Both the position numbers and the translations under genes were made by a program. A stretch of DNA of 24,392 nt from Mansonella perstans (taxonomy: Eukaryota; Nematoda; Chromadorea; Rhabditida; Onchocercidae): NCBI GenBank assembly GCA_037074765.1, contig JBAMDO010000408.1:1-24392 (forward strand). Reading direction: 5' to 3'. Under the pieces are notes generated by a model that had not been told where the DNA came from, did not search any database, and worked only from the letters and a program-made list of their open reading frames with translations. This document shows positions 8,817 to 18,048 of this stretch, piece after piece; the first letter of the stretch is position 1, and each line of letters begins with the position of its first letter.

Positions 8817-9315
8817 TAGCATTATTTGATATAGGCTCACAACTGTGCTTTATCTCCAAGACATTGTCTCATCAATTGAGACTAACTGAGTCAGAAAAAC
8901 AAACTATGATGATAGCTCCATTTGGTACGAAGAAACCAATGGAGTGTCCCACTTCCCGTACGGAATTGAAGGTACGAATTGAAGACAGCGAAGTTATATC
9001 GTTATGCGCTAATGTAGTCGAATATTTGACAAACGAACTCCAGGTAGTAGATTTACCGAATGAATTTCAATTCGATGATTTAAGTAACCATTGGGAAAAG
9101 CCCGACATATTAATTGGAGCGGACTATTTCTTTAAATTTATAACTCTACAAGATCTCAAGGAGTTACAATCAGGACATAGATTAGTCCAATTTAAGGTTG
9201 GCCCTATGATTGTTGGAAATGGTGATATTAACAAACTTTGTAAGAATAACAGTTACGCCACGTTGATAATATGCTCAGCTAATGCAACCCTCGATTCAGA
9301 ATTAGAAAAATTCTG
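8816..9315 (+). pseudogene. pro: Element A protease (DUF1758-type retropepsin)
   Basis: This aspartic protease would cleave the Gag-Pol polyprotein. The active-site segment is ALFDIGSQLCFISK, with Asp-Ile-Gly at 8828-8836 where retropepsins normally have Asp-Ser/Thr-Gly. Downstream landmarks are shared with C and B: PDILIGADYFFKFI and KVGPMIVGNGDI. The frame is open from 8864 or earlier to a TGA at 9314-9316, where C has TGG (FWKLEMIGIQE). That makes it one nonsense change in an otherwise readable protease-RT linker. Confidence 0.8.
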
Positions 9316-9325
9316 AAAATTAGAA

Positions 9326-10328
9326 ATGATCGGCATTCAAGAATCCCCCACTGTAGATGATGATCATCAAGCTATAAAACATTTTGAAACCATCATTATG
9401 CTGGATGGAAGATACCAAGTGCGTTGGCCATGGAAAAGCTCTACACAAAGACTAAGCAACAATTACGGATTATGCCTTGGACGTTTGAAGTATCTAGTTA
9501 AACGTCTACAACTCCAATCACTTCTTCATTTATACGACAAGACAATCAAAGATCAATTACAAACTGGAATAATTGAAGAAGTACCTCCGAACGATGAGGT
9601 TGGTGTTATACATTATCTACCACATCACGAGGTGCTAACCCCTGGCAAAAATACAACCAAATTAAGAATAGTCTATGACGGTTCAGCACGTCACAAAGGA
9701 TTTAAAAGCCTAAACGACATATTGTATCGAGGTCCAGTACTGCTTCCAGACTTGATTGGTATATTACTCCGCTTTCGAACAATGACGATAGTGATAACTG
9801 CGGATATCGAAAAGGCATTCTTACAAATAGGGCTACAAGAAGAAGAAAGGAATTGTACACGATTTCTTTGGTTAAATAAAAGAAGTCTGCAACGAGAATA
9901 TAAAATGTTACCGCTTTAAGAGAGTTCCCTTTGAAGTGATATCATTCCCTTTCTTGTTAGCAGCGACTCTTAACTACCATCTCGAAAATTATGGTAGTGA
10001 ATTAGCTGAAGAAATCAGAAAGAATCTATACGTGGACAATATCACTATATCGGCAGAGAATACTGAAGAGACATTGTACAAGTATGAGAAAATGAAGATA
10101 ATTTTTGAGGAAGCCTCAATGAATGTGAGGGAATTTCTTTCAAATGAAAAGGATTTCAACAAACGAATATCTTATTCCGACTTAAGCCAAACAAACAAAG
10201 AAAACTTTCTTGGACTTAACTGGAACCATGAAAGGGATCATATAGATGTTATATTAAAACCATGGCGAGGAAAGGATTTAGAAAGAGGACCATTTTACAA
10301 TTCATTGCCTCTCAATATGATCCTCTGA
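9326..10328 (+). pseudogene. pol: Element A reverse transcriptase, frameshifted
   Basis: It reads in two main frames, 9326-9919 and 9936-10328, split by an indel near 9890-9935 between the fingers/palm parts. Visible motifs: GRYQVRWPWKSS, a BEL/Pao linker marker; [40 protein letters not shown] (motif A, catalytic Asp); and LYVDN (motif C, 10026-10040), which has Asn where most reverse transcriptases have a second Asp. The motif-B region near 9925-9960 is damaged. NFLGLNWN and the following residues are the connection segment before RNase H. Confidence 0.88.
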
Positions 10329-10445
10329 GCTTTTTAGTCCCGATCAAATTCAAATGACCAAATTCAAATTGCTTATTCAATACCTATGGCGAGAAAATAT
10401 TCCATGAGATCAATTCTTAAATGAAACATACAAACAAAATGGAAT

Positions 10446-11300
10446 ATGCTCATTACTGAATGGCCAATAGATGTAATAGGAATATCAAGATTTGTGATGG
10501 AATTCTCAGTGCCAACAGAATTTCACATATTCACAGGTGCGTCCAAAGTTGTTTATTCCGCAACTGTTTATGTACGAAAAGTTTCATCTGAAAACTCTGT
10601 AAGATCATTCTTGACCTTTGCTAAATCTCGAATCATTCCAACCAAAGGTATATCGATGCCCAAACTTGAATTATTATCTGTATTGATTGGAGTCATAGCA
10701 GGTCAGTTCGTATTAAAGCAGCTACAAAAGGAGGATTATCCCGTTACTTTATGGTCAGATTCAAAATGTCTTTCTTCTGGATTACAAATTATACAAAATT
10801 GCTTCCACATTTGCGCAAAATCGAGTGGAGAGATTCGAAAATCCAGATTCAACTTAAGATATGTCCCTAGCTTGGACAATCCAGCTGATATAACTACAAG
10901 AGGAATTTCACCAATCAAACTTCGCAATAACAAGCTATGGTAGAATGATCCGCAATGGTTGAATGGGCTCGAATCGGAATGGCCCAATTGTAAGTTCGCT
11001 TGTGAAGCTGATGATGAATTGGAATAAGCAATTATAGCAAAAATATCAACGTTTCCAAACCCAACTGAGGAGAAGGCGATAACTCAATTTACTGATGTAC
11101 ATCGCTTTAGTAAATGGATAAAATTAGTACGAGCGATAGTATGGGCTCTTCGATTCATTAAACAAACGCATCGAAGAGGATTACCTTGGCTCAAATTATT
11201 ATCTATCAAAGGAACCAATATGACTCAAAATGATTATCAAATAGCAACACTCCACATAAATGATGATTTATGGAGATCAGGGAGCCGCCTAGAATATTCG
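10446..11300 (+). pseudogene. pol: Element A RNase H and linker to integrase
   Basis: RNase H removes element RNA from the RNA/DNA hybrid. The open frame 10446-10943 shows FHIFTGASK (the first catalytic Asp of the usual FTDAS is Gly here), KLELL (Glu), LWSDSKC (Asp) and NPADITTRG (Asp). Element B keeps FTDAS, so the Gly is a change in this copy. After KLW at 10940 a TAG (10942) replaces the Trp codon found in C, and another stop lies at about 11026. The readable remainder ([20 protein letters not shown]) matches C. The whole RNase H segment is the part missing in C. Confidence 0.82.
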
Positions 11301-11307
11301 GAGTTAG

Positions 11308-12361
11308 ATGAGGACAGCAAATATCCTATCTACCTACCAATGTCACGTTGTGACTAATCTTATAATCATGCAGCAACATGAGGCGCTGCATCATGCTGGA
11401 ATCTCACATACGTTGTCTGAGTTAAGACGTAGATTTTGGATACCAAAGGGAAGAGCCGCAATAAAGCGTATACTATCTATGTGTACGACCTGTAAACGTT
11501 GGAAAGCCAAACCATTCAAATTACAGGCAATGCGAAATTTGCCTGAAGCCCGAGTAAAAAGATCTAGACCATTTGAACAAGTAGGTCTAGATTACTTGGG
11601 ACCAATCCTAGTCAAATTTACAACCGATAGGGTAAAGAGATGGATCGCTCTCTTCACATGTTTTACTACGAGAGCTGTACATCTGGAAATAGCAGAGGAT
11701 TTATCCGCCGAAATTTTCTTACATGTCCTAAGAAGATTTGTAGCTCGACGAGGATATCCAAAGTTAGTCTTAAGTGACAACGCGAGTTAATTTCAACTCG
11801 TCTTTAGGACTATAATGGAAGAAAACTCCAACTTCCTAGCAGAAAGGTATGTGCTGGAAAAATACTATACCAATAGAGATAGAAGGAATACTTAATACCC
11901 GTCCATTGACTTACGTTGGCTTCGATGACTACAGAGTCATACGCCCAATTGACTTTATTTCACCTAAGTCTTCACTCGAAATACCAATCAGTTTTGACAA
12001 TGGGTAAGAAGAATATACTCCTTATCCATTAAAAACAAAGGATAAACTTATTAAATATTGGACCAATACTCTTAACACATTAGATGTTTTTTGGAAACTG
12101 TGGAAAGACGAATACCTTATGAGTCTAAGAGAACGCACACAAAAGGAATTAGTTTCTCCTCGACAGACAGAAAAACGAAGATCACGTGAGAATGAAATCG
12201 TTTTATTAATGGAACCTGAAGTACCTCGCGGTATATGGAAATTAGCAGAAATAATTAAAATCAACAGAGGACATGATGGAAATATGGGGAGTGCCACAAT
12301 CCAAATGCCTGATGGGAAACAACTTAATCGTTCAATTAAATGCCATGCCCCATGGAAATAG
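11308..12361 (+). pseudogene. pol: Element A integrase with internal deletion and DUF5641-type end
   Basis: The frame 11308-11788 has the HHCC zinc-binding part (HEALHHAG, then CTTCKRW) and two of the three catalytic acidic residues (GLDYLGP and LSDNAS), followed by TAA at 11788-11790. Near 11873 the sequence jumps from ACTATACCAA straight to TAGAGATAGAAGGAATAC. By comparison with C (19090-18950) about 150 bases carrying the catalytic-Glu motif (VYERIIGL) are lost. The C-terminal domain is readable at 12119-12358 (MSLRERTQKELVSPRQTEKR, ENEIVLLMEPEVPRGIW). A frameshift near 12335 changes the ending relative to B. Confidence 0.85.
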
Positions 12362-12592
12362 ATGTTTCCAACGATATGAAACAGAAATTGGACAAGAAAC
12401 AGGAAGATGAACCAGAACAACCTGTCGCTAGCAGAACAGGAAGTGCCAGAAGAAATTGCGCACTACAAGCAACAACCGTACCAAACAATGGGATGTTATA
12501 AAAGATCAACAACAATAACAAAGAGCGATAAAAGAATTATAACCATAACCACCTCAATCTACACTCTATCTTCTCTCTCCTCCCTTTGGGAG
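12362..12592 (+). other. 3' end of element A before the LTR, with terminal hairpin
   Basis: This stretch matches the end of element B (QEDEP, ASRTRSA-like residues, NCALQAT, VPNNGM in one frame) rather than C. The last 13 bases (12580-12592) are CTCCC-TTT-GGGAG, a perfect 5-bp hairpin directly before the LTR, preceded by a pyrimidine run CTCTCTCC. A classical purine-rich tract is not seen. There is no room for an envelope gene. Confidence 0.65.
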
Positions 12593-13099
12593 TGTCGCGA
12601 AAATCATAACGCGAAAATTCCAATAGGTTTAAATCTAATTGTATTAATGTCTTTTATGAGTCATCTAATTAATTTCGTAATGTTTAATCTCTTTGTTCCA
12701 ATTATAAGCTGTCAAACTCTTTCCTACCATAAACTAACAAAGAGGCAGCTGCAATTAACATCTTATTAACCAAAACCATTCTGTAACTGTGTCGAAATCC
12801 TTTGTTTGATGCTTATGCTTACATGCAATATATTGTACCTTCTCAACCAAGCTTATCTGTACAAAGGATTTCATTTTTTATGATCTTTAGTTTCTTATAA
12901 CTCAACTCATTAACACTAACTTTCCTCCGCCTACAATACTCATTTACTACTATTTAAACTATCAATTATCCCACAAAGACCATTTTTCGAAGCTATTCAC
13001 ATCAACGGCTACTGGTTCTGTTCTCCTCATCATTACCATTTTTATTATATTAATGTTATCATTAAATGCGCGTCCGTGATTAAACAGTTGAAGAATATT
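12593..13099 (+). repeat. 3' LTR of element A, deleted and truncated
   Basis: It starts TGTCGCGAAAATCATAACGC and matches 6646 onward. After ATTAAATGCGCG (about 13072) it jumps to CCGTGATTAAACAGTTG, losing about 155 bases that hold the AATAAA block. It ends near 13099, before the expected ACGACA terminus. Confidence 0.8.
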
Positions 13100-13266
13100 G
13101 AATAAGCTGGATGTTTTTAATGAAATCCCCTAAATTTTTTCAAAACTAATCAATAGCAATTATTTGCTGTTTTTAATGAAATCCACTAGTTCCCTCGAAA
13201 AATAATCAATGTACAATTACTTAAACCTGCTGCTTTTTATGAAATCCACTAGATTCCTCCAACTAG
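13100..13266. repeat. ~60-bp minisatellite between elements A and B
   Basis: A unit containing GCTG.TTTTTAATGAAATCC and later AATCAAT..CAATTA recurs at about 13110, 13167 and 13229 (third copy TGCTGCTTTTTATGAAATCC, cut short). It fills the space between the truncated 3' LTR of A and the 3' LTR of B. Confidence 0.6.
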
Positions 13267-14062
13267 TGTCGTGAAAGTTTTTATGAGTGGTCAACTTGTG
13301 GATAATGTTTCCTAAGGTTTGTTTAGGAATTGTGATGTTGGTACACTTGTTTGTGTATGTGTGGTGGAGAATGGTGATTTGACTTGTGATGAACCTCAAA
13401 CTTGGTTATTTTAAACTGTTGCTTGAGTTATCTACGTAGAATCGAATTGAATGAATTGTGGGAATTTGAGGATTGTGATCACACCTCAAGCTTGGGTAAT
13501 TAAACCGTTTATTAATAACATTAACAAACACGAATTTATAATGATAATACACGAAAACGCGAAGTAATACACAAAACGTGAAGTAAATCGTATAATAAAA
13601 AGTGATATAATGAAAAGGGAGGAAATGGATAGATACCAACCAGTCTAGAACTGTTGAGCGCATTAAGTGATGCTTGTTGAAGATTTGACAGTTTATATAT
13701 GGGGAGAAGATGAGGTGGAGACTATAATGGTTAAAGATCATGATGAGTAGTAAATGAGTAATATTTGATAGGAGAAGCTTGGATTCATGCCAATTAATCT
13801 GGATATGATTAAAGCATTTATGTTGCTTATATATTGCATGTAAGCATTATGATCAAACAAAGGATTTCGGCACAGTGGCTGTGTTTAATAAGATATTAGT
13901 TGCAGCTGCCTCTTTGTTAATTTATGGTAGGAAAGAGCTTGACAGCTTATAATTGGAACAAAGAGATTAAGCATTACGAGATTAATTAGATGGCTCATAA
14001 AAGACGTTAATACAATCAGATTTAAACCCTATTGGGAATTTCGCGTTATGAATTTCGCGATA
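13267..14062 (-). repeat. 3' LTR of element B
   Basis: On the minus strand it starts TATCGCGAAATTCATAACGC at 14062 (TG changed to TA) directly after the hairpin, and ends TTTCACGACA at 13267. The first roughly 230 bases closely match the U3 of A, and the AATAAA/GGTTTAATTACCCAAG-like block is present. At 796 bp it is the longest LTR here. Its outer end abuts the minisatellite. Confidence 0.8.
13508..13513 (-). promoter_or_regulatory. LTR polyadenylation signal of element B
   Basis: AATAAA on the minus strand, followed by CGGTTTAATTACCCAAG, the block shared with A and C. A TATA box (CCATATATAAACTG, about 13701-13688) lies about 180 bases upstream. Confidence 0.55.
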
Positions 14063-14733
14063 CTCCCAAAGGGAGGAGAGAGAAGAAGCTAGAGTGTGGA
14101 TTGAGGGTAGTTATGGTTATAATTCTTTTATCGCTCTTTGTTGTTGTTGTCGATCTTTTAACACATCCCCTTGTTTGGTACGGCTGTTGCTTGTATTGCG
14201 CAATTTCTTGTGGCACTTCTTGTTCGGCTAGCGATGGGTTGTGCTGGCTCATCTTCCTGTTTCTCTTCCATATCGTTGGAAGCATCTATTTCCATGGGGC
14301 ATAGCATGTTAATCGCCCGATTAAGTTGTTTCCCATTAGGCATTTGGATTGTGGCACTCCTGCTACTTCCATCACGTCCTCTGTTGATTTTAATTATTTT
14401 TGCTAATTTCCATATGCCGCGAGGTATTTCGGGTTCCATTAGTAAAACGATTTCATTCTCACGTGGTATTCTGGTTTCCACATTTCTTGGGGATCTATGA
14501 TGCCTTTGAGTTCTTTCTCTGAGACTGGTTAAATAGTCATTTTTCCAGGTCTCCCAGAATGTGTCCAAGATCTTGAGTGCCTTCGACCAATATTTAACAA
14601 GTTTTTCTTTGTTGTTGAGTTTATGAGGAATAAATTCCTCTTGGTCTGCGGTGTTAGCGAATGGTGTAACCAGTGAGGCATTGGGGGAGATGAAATCAAT
14701 TGGACATATAATTGCGTAATCATCGCAATTTAC
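14063..14733 (-). pseudogene. pol: Element B integrase C-terminal (DUF5641-type) domain and 3' end
   Basis: The frame 14723-14529 and its continuation 14568-14158 hold YAIICPIDFISPNA-type residues, TSLRERTQ and ENEIVLLMEPEIPRGIW, the C-terminal domain seen after integrase in BEL/Pao elements. The ending (MLCPMEIDASNDMEEKQEDE to a TGA near 14158) is probably the ancestral one. A TAA at about 14731 and a small frame change separate it from the integrase core upstream. The last 13 bases before the LTR (14075-14063) are the CTCCC-TTT-GGGAG hairpin. Confidence 0.82.
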
Positions 14734-15243
14734 TTAAGTTAGTGGTCGAGTATTGAGTATTCCCTCGACTTCTATTATTAGAGTTATTAATTCTCTCTCC
14801 CATAATAGTCTTCTGCCGATAGCTCTTTTTATAGCTTCCTTCGTCAAGCCAATGAGCCTTTCATAAACTCCTCCTCTCCAAGGAGCCTTTGGTATAATAT
14901 TTTCCCAAACCAGCCCTTTTTTCGCAAGGAAGTTTGTTAGCTTGAAGTCCTGCTCCTTCATTGTTTTGAAGACGAGCTGGAATTGACTTGCGTTGTCACT
15001 CAAGACAGATTCTGGACAACCTCGTCGTGAAATAAATCTTCTAAAGATGTCCAGAAAACATTCGGCTGATAGGTTGTCAGCTAATTCCAAATGGACAGCT
15101 CTGGTAGTGAAACACGTAAACAAAGCTACCCATCGTTTGGTATTTCCACTCTCAGTTTTAACAAAGAGGGGACCGAAGTAGTCTAGACCTACATGTGCAA
15201 AGGTTCTAGACCGAGTGACCCGTTCTTCTGGGAGGCTTGGCAT
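14734..15243 (-). pseudogene. pol: Element B integrase core, uninterrupted
   Basis: A single 169-residue frame carries all three catalytic acidic residues of a DDE integrase: [20 protein letters not shown] and [12 protein letters not shown]. Between them are the family markers [20 protein letters not shown] and [10 protein letters not shown]. It inserts element cDNA into host DNA in the nucleus. The zinc-binding part upstream (15244-15420) is readable as [16 protein letters not shown] and CRACKRW-like segments but in other frames. The TAA after LNTRPLT replaces what is Tyr in C. Type pseudogene is chosen because the polyprotein as a whole is broken. Confidence 0.85.
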
Positions 15244-15391
15244 TTCCGGAAGCTTGAATGGCTTGGTCGTCCACCGTTTACAAGCCCTACACTTGTTTAG
15301 TACTCGCTTGACTTCGCTTCTGCTTTTCGGTACCCAGAAATTGCGTCGTATTTCTGCTAGTGTGTGAGCAACTCCAGCATGGAGTAAGTCT

Positions 15392-15993
15392 TCATGATGT
15401 TGTTGTGTGATGAGCTCGGTTATAATTGTGTCTCGGAAGATAAATAGGGCGTTTGCTGCTCCTTTCTAATTCTGAGTTTTCTAATCGACTCAGAGACCTC
15501 CAGATTTTCTTATCATCGCGACACAAATTCCATTTTTCCTTTTCTTCTTGTGTGATTCCTTCGGCTTGTGCTTGTTTAAGCAATGTGCACTTGCCAACTT
15601 GTAATCTTCGGTTGTAAATCTTTCTTTCACAGCAGAGAGTGGTTGTAACCATTCAAATTTTTCTTTCGTCGTTAGTTTAATAAACTTGAGAACTCGTACA
15701 GTTGTCCTTAATAGTTTTAGCCATTTGCTAAAACGACTTCCGTCTATTAGTTTAAAGGTCTCGTTGATTTGAGTTGTAACCTTTGAGATGGTTATTCCGT
15801 CTAGTTCTATTTCAGTGTCTTCCTTGAAGTTATATTCCCAGCATGGCCAACTGGATTCGTTTTCCTTTAGCCATTTAGGGCCAGTCCACCATTGTTCGAA
15901 TTTTGCAAATTGAATTGGAGACATATATCCTTTTGTCGCTATATCAGCTGGGTTAGATTTGCTTGGTACATACCTATACGAAAAATTTGACAT
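15392..15993 (-). pseudogene. pol: Element B RNase H end and linker
   Basis: The frame 15993-15490 begins at SNFSYRYVPSKSNPADIATK, the last catalytic Asp region of RNase H, and continues through WWTGPKWLKE and FSKWLKLLRTTVRVLKFI, matching A and C. It ends at a frameshift near 15490, after which 15652-15392 carries the next piece toward the integrase zinc-binding part. Confidence 0.8.
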
Positions 15994-16080
15994 TCGTATT
16001 TCATCGATTCAATTTTGTATAAATCTAGGTAAGAGTCGTGATCGATTTTTTATCCATTGGAGTGCACATCGAGAGTCTGA

Positions 16081-16727
16081 TCATAATGCGACTCTTATCT
16101 CTTCAATTTCCAATTGTTTGATGATGAATTTGGTTACTCTTATTCCAATTAAAATACCTAATAATTCTAGTTTAGGTATTGTGATTCCTTTCACTGGAGC
16201 TATTCGAGATTTTGCAAAAATCAAAGATATGTTTGCGTCTTGTTTTGCATAGACTGCTGTAGCATGCGCTGTAGTCGATGCATCAGTAAACACATGAATT
16301 TTTAATTGTTGTAAACGATCAGGATCGATTACCATGCGTGGAATTTCTTTGACCTTTGTTGGCCATCGTCTTATAAGAATTTCCCATGTTTCAATGTCGT
16401 CATCCTCGAGTGATCCCAGGATAACTTTCTTTTCCATAGATTTTGTAGGAAGAGTTTGAATAATAACATTAATGGAACTAAAAATCCTAAACGATCATAT
16501 TGCGAGGCAATGAACTGTAAGATTGTTCTTTTCGTTAGAGTTTGGTTCTCCCATGGTTTTAGGATTATTTCAATGGAATCACTGACTGGTTTCCAATTAA
16601 TACCAAGGATCTTTTTAATTTGACTTACCTCAGCTCTGCCGTCTTCAGGAATAAGTTCATTGAAATTGCTGTCATTTGAAAAGAATTCTCTTATATTCAT
16701 TAAGACATTCTTAAAGATATCCTTCAT
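16081..16727 (-). pseudogene. pol: Element B RT end and RNase H start
   Basis: The frame 16727-16371 carries the RT thumb/connection (MNIREFFSNDSNFNEL, KKILGINWK). The overlapping frame 16437-16081 carries RNase H: LKIHVFTDASTTAHATAVYA (catalytic Asp intact, unlike A) and IPKLELLGILIG (Glu). A frameshift of one step near 16400 separates them. The rest of RNase H (SDSRC-like) lies in another frame at about 16080-16000. Confidence 0.82.
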
Positions 16728-17254
16728 TTCATTATAAATTTCGAGTTAAACTTCGGTTCCATTTGCAGGTAATAAAACATTATCGACATAGAGGTTTTTC
16801 TTGATTTCTAAAGCAGCTTTGCTTCCGTAATTTTTTAGATGATAATTGAGTGTAGCTGAAAGCAAAACGGAGACGCTATTATGCCAAATGGAACCCTCTG
16901 AAAACGGTAATATACCAAACTTCCTTGGTGATTTCTCCTTGAATATTCTTGAATATTACCATAAAAAACGAGTGCAGTTCCTTTCGGATGGATGCAGTTC
17001 CAATTGCAAAAAAGCTTTTTCTATATCTGCTGTTATAACATCTTTCATCATTCTGAATCGAAGTAAAACACCTGCTAAGTCAGGTGGTGTAGTGGGACCG
17101 CGATATAACATATTATTAGGCTTTTTTCTCCTTTAATATGGGCTGAAGCATCGTAGACAATTCGTAATTTTGTAGTTGTCTTTCCTGGGGTAATACTTCA
17201 TGGTGAGGCAAATAGTGTATAGTACCTTCTTGATCCATATTTGCTGTCACCTTT
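16728..17254 (-). pseudogene. pol: Element B reverse transcriptase palm, badly broken
   Basis: No long frame, but the motifs are readable across frames: [10 protein letters not shown] (about 17220-17190), [11 protein letters not shown] (about 17185-17150), [15 protein letters not shown] (about 17040-16995, motif A), and NLYVDNVLL (about 16797-16770; YVDN at 16790-16779). At least three indels and two stops interrupt it. Confidence 0.8.
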
Positions 17255-18048
17255 TCAATGACATTTGATAGTAATTGTCTCGTCATAACGTTCGAGTATA
17301 GCTTGATTAGGGTGAAATCGTTTGACTAGCGTTTTTAATCTTCCATAACAAAGACCATAATTGTCTAGTAAGTTAACCTTTGAATCTTTCCATGGCCAGC
17401 AAACTTGGTATCTATTATCATTCTTTGTGATACAATTTTTGAATTGTTCCAATGCCCTCTCATCATCTTCATCATTTGGTTGTTCTTGGATCCCAATTAC
17501 TTCCAATTTCCAGAACTGATCTATATCTGGATTTGTGATGATAGTGGCTACATTAATAGAATTGCGACTATCAGGTTCACAATTCTTATTAGTATATCCA
17601 TAACCTGTTATTACTGGTCCAACCTTGGTTTGAAGCAAATAAAAACCTGATGACATAATGTGATTTTTGGACGGTTGCATAAATTCGAAGAAATGATCTA
17701 CTCCGATTATGATGTCAGGTCGTCTCCAATTGCGACTCGTCTAATTGTTTCTGACCTGTGATAGAATTCATGTCGTAAGAACTTGGATTAATTATTTTTA
17801 GTTTATCTGTCAAATAATCTAATGCATAGGCATTGATATTTATGACTTTTGATTCAGCAGTTCTTATCCCTAATTTTACTTTGTTACTTTGGTAGACCTT
17901 GGGTAATTGGTTACCAAAGGAAAAAAGTTTTAATTCTTCCTTTGCTGTTTCAGTTAGACTTAAACGACTGGCTAACTTTTTTGAGATGAACGATGATTGA
18001 GAACCTGGATCAAATAATACTAAGGCGTCTTCATGATTCTCCGGTTTA
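17255..18048 (-). pseudogene. pro: Element B protease and protease-RT linker
   Basis: The fragment opens inside the protease at the junction with element C sequence: ALVLFDPGSQSSFISKKL. The triad reads Asp-Pro-Gly at 18011-18003. RPDIIIGVDHFFEF and KVGPVITGYGYT are readable, with a frameshift near 17740. The frame 17680-17255 runs on through WKLEVIGIQEQP and NRYQVCWPWKDS to the RT fingers and ends at a stop after ITIKCH. Everything upstream (gag, knuckles) is missing. Confidence 0.82.

Larger units (their letters stand above)
6646..13099 (+). mobile_element. Element A: decayed BEL/Pao LTR retrotransposon
   Basis: Order on the plus strand: 5' LTR 6646-7318, primer-binding site, gag (DUF1759-like region, zinc knuckles), protease, reverse transcriptase, RNase H, integrase with DUF5641-type C-terminus, hairpin, truncated 3' LTR 12593-13099. 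Protease sits before RT and RNase H before integrase, the BEL/Pao order. The frame is interrupted by many stops and shifts, and part of the integrase is deleted. By eye the two LTRs differ at roughly one base in ten over their first 240 bases, so this is an older insertion than C. Its proteins closely resemble C, while its U3 and 3' end resemble B. Target-site duplication cannot be assessed because the 3' LTR end is lost. Confidence 0.92.
13267..18048 (-). mobile_element. Element B: 5'-truncated BEL/Pao retrotransposon
   Basis: Reading down the minus strand: protease (from 18048), RT, RNase H, integrase, C-terminal domain, hairpin, 3' LTR ending at 13267. Gag and the 5' LTR are absent; at 18048 the sequence switches to LTR sequence of element C. 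The proteins are clearly homologous to A and C but diverged, roughly 60 percent identical by eye in the protease-RT linker, so B is a separate subfamily. Its integrase is the best preserved in the window. It lies tail to tail with A. Confidence 0.9.

Noticed and set aside
12362..12592. Envelope gene between integrase and 3' LTR
   Set aside because: In A, B and C fewer than about 250 bases separate the pol end from the LTR, with no signal peptide or membrane frame on the sense strand.
12407..12769. Plus-strand 120-codon frame crossing into the 3' LTR of A
   Set aside because: It runs out of frame with the integrase tail and into U3; the equivalent B frame (14285-14046) crosses the LTR boundary the same way. 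Probably chance overlap, not an accessory gene.
14032..14500. Hydrophobic plus-strand frames with Leu/Ile/Val runs, at first sight membrane or envelope proteins
   Set aside because: They are antisense to the integrase C-terminus and 3' end of B; similar antisense frames occur opposite the same region in A and C.
13267..18048. B and D as two halves of one element split by a clean insertion of C
   Set aside because: They overlap by about 35 protease codons with many differences, C's 3' LTR is truncated, and no target duplication is visible.
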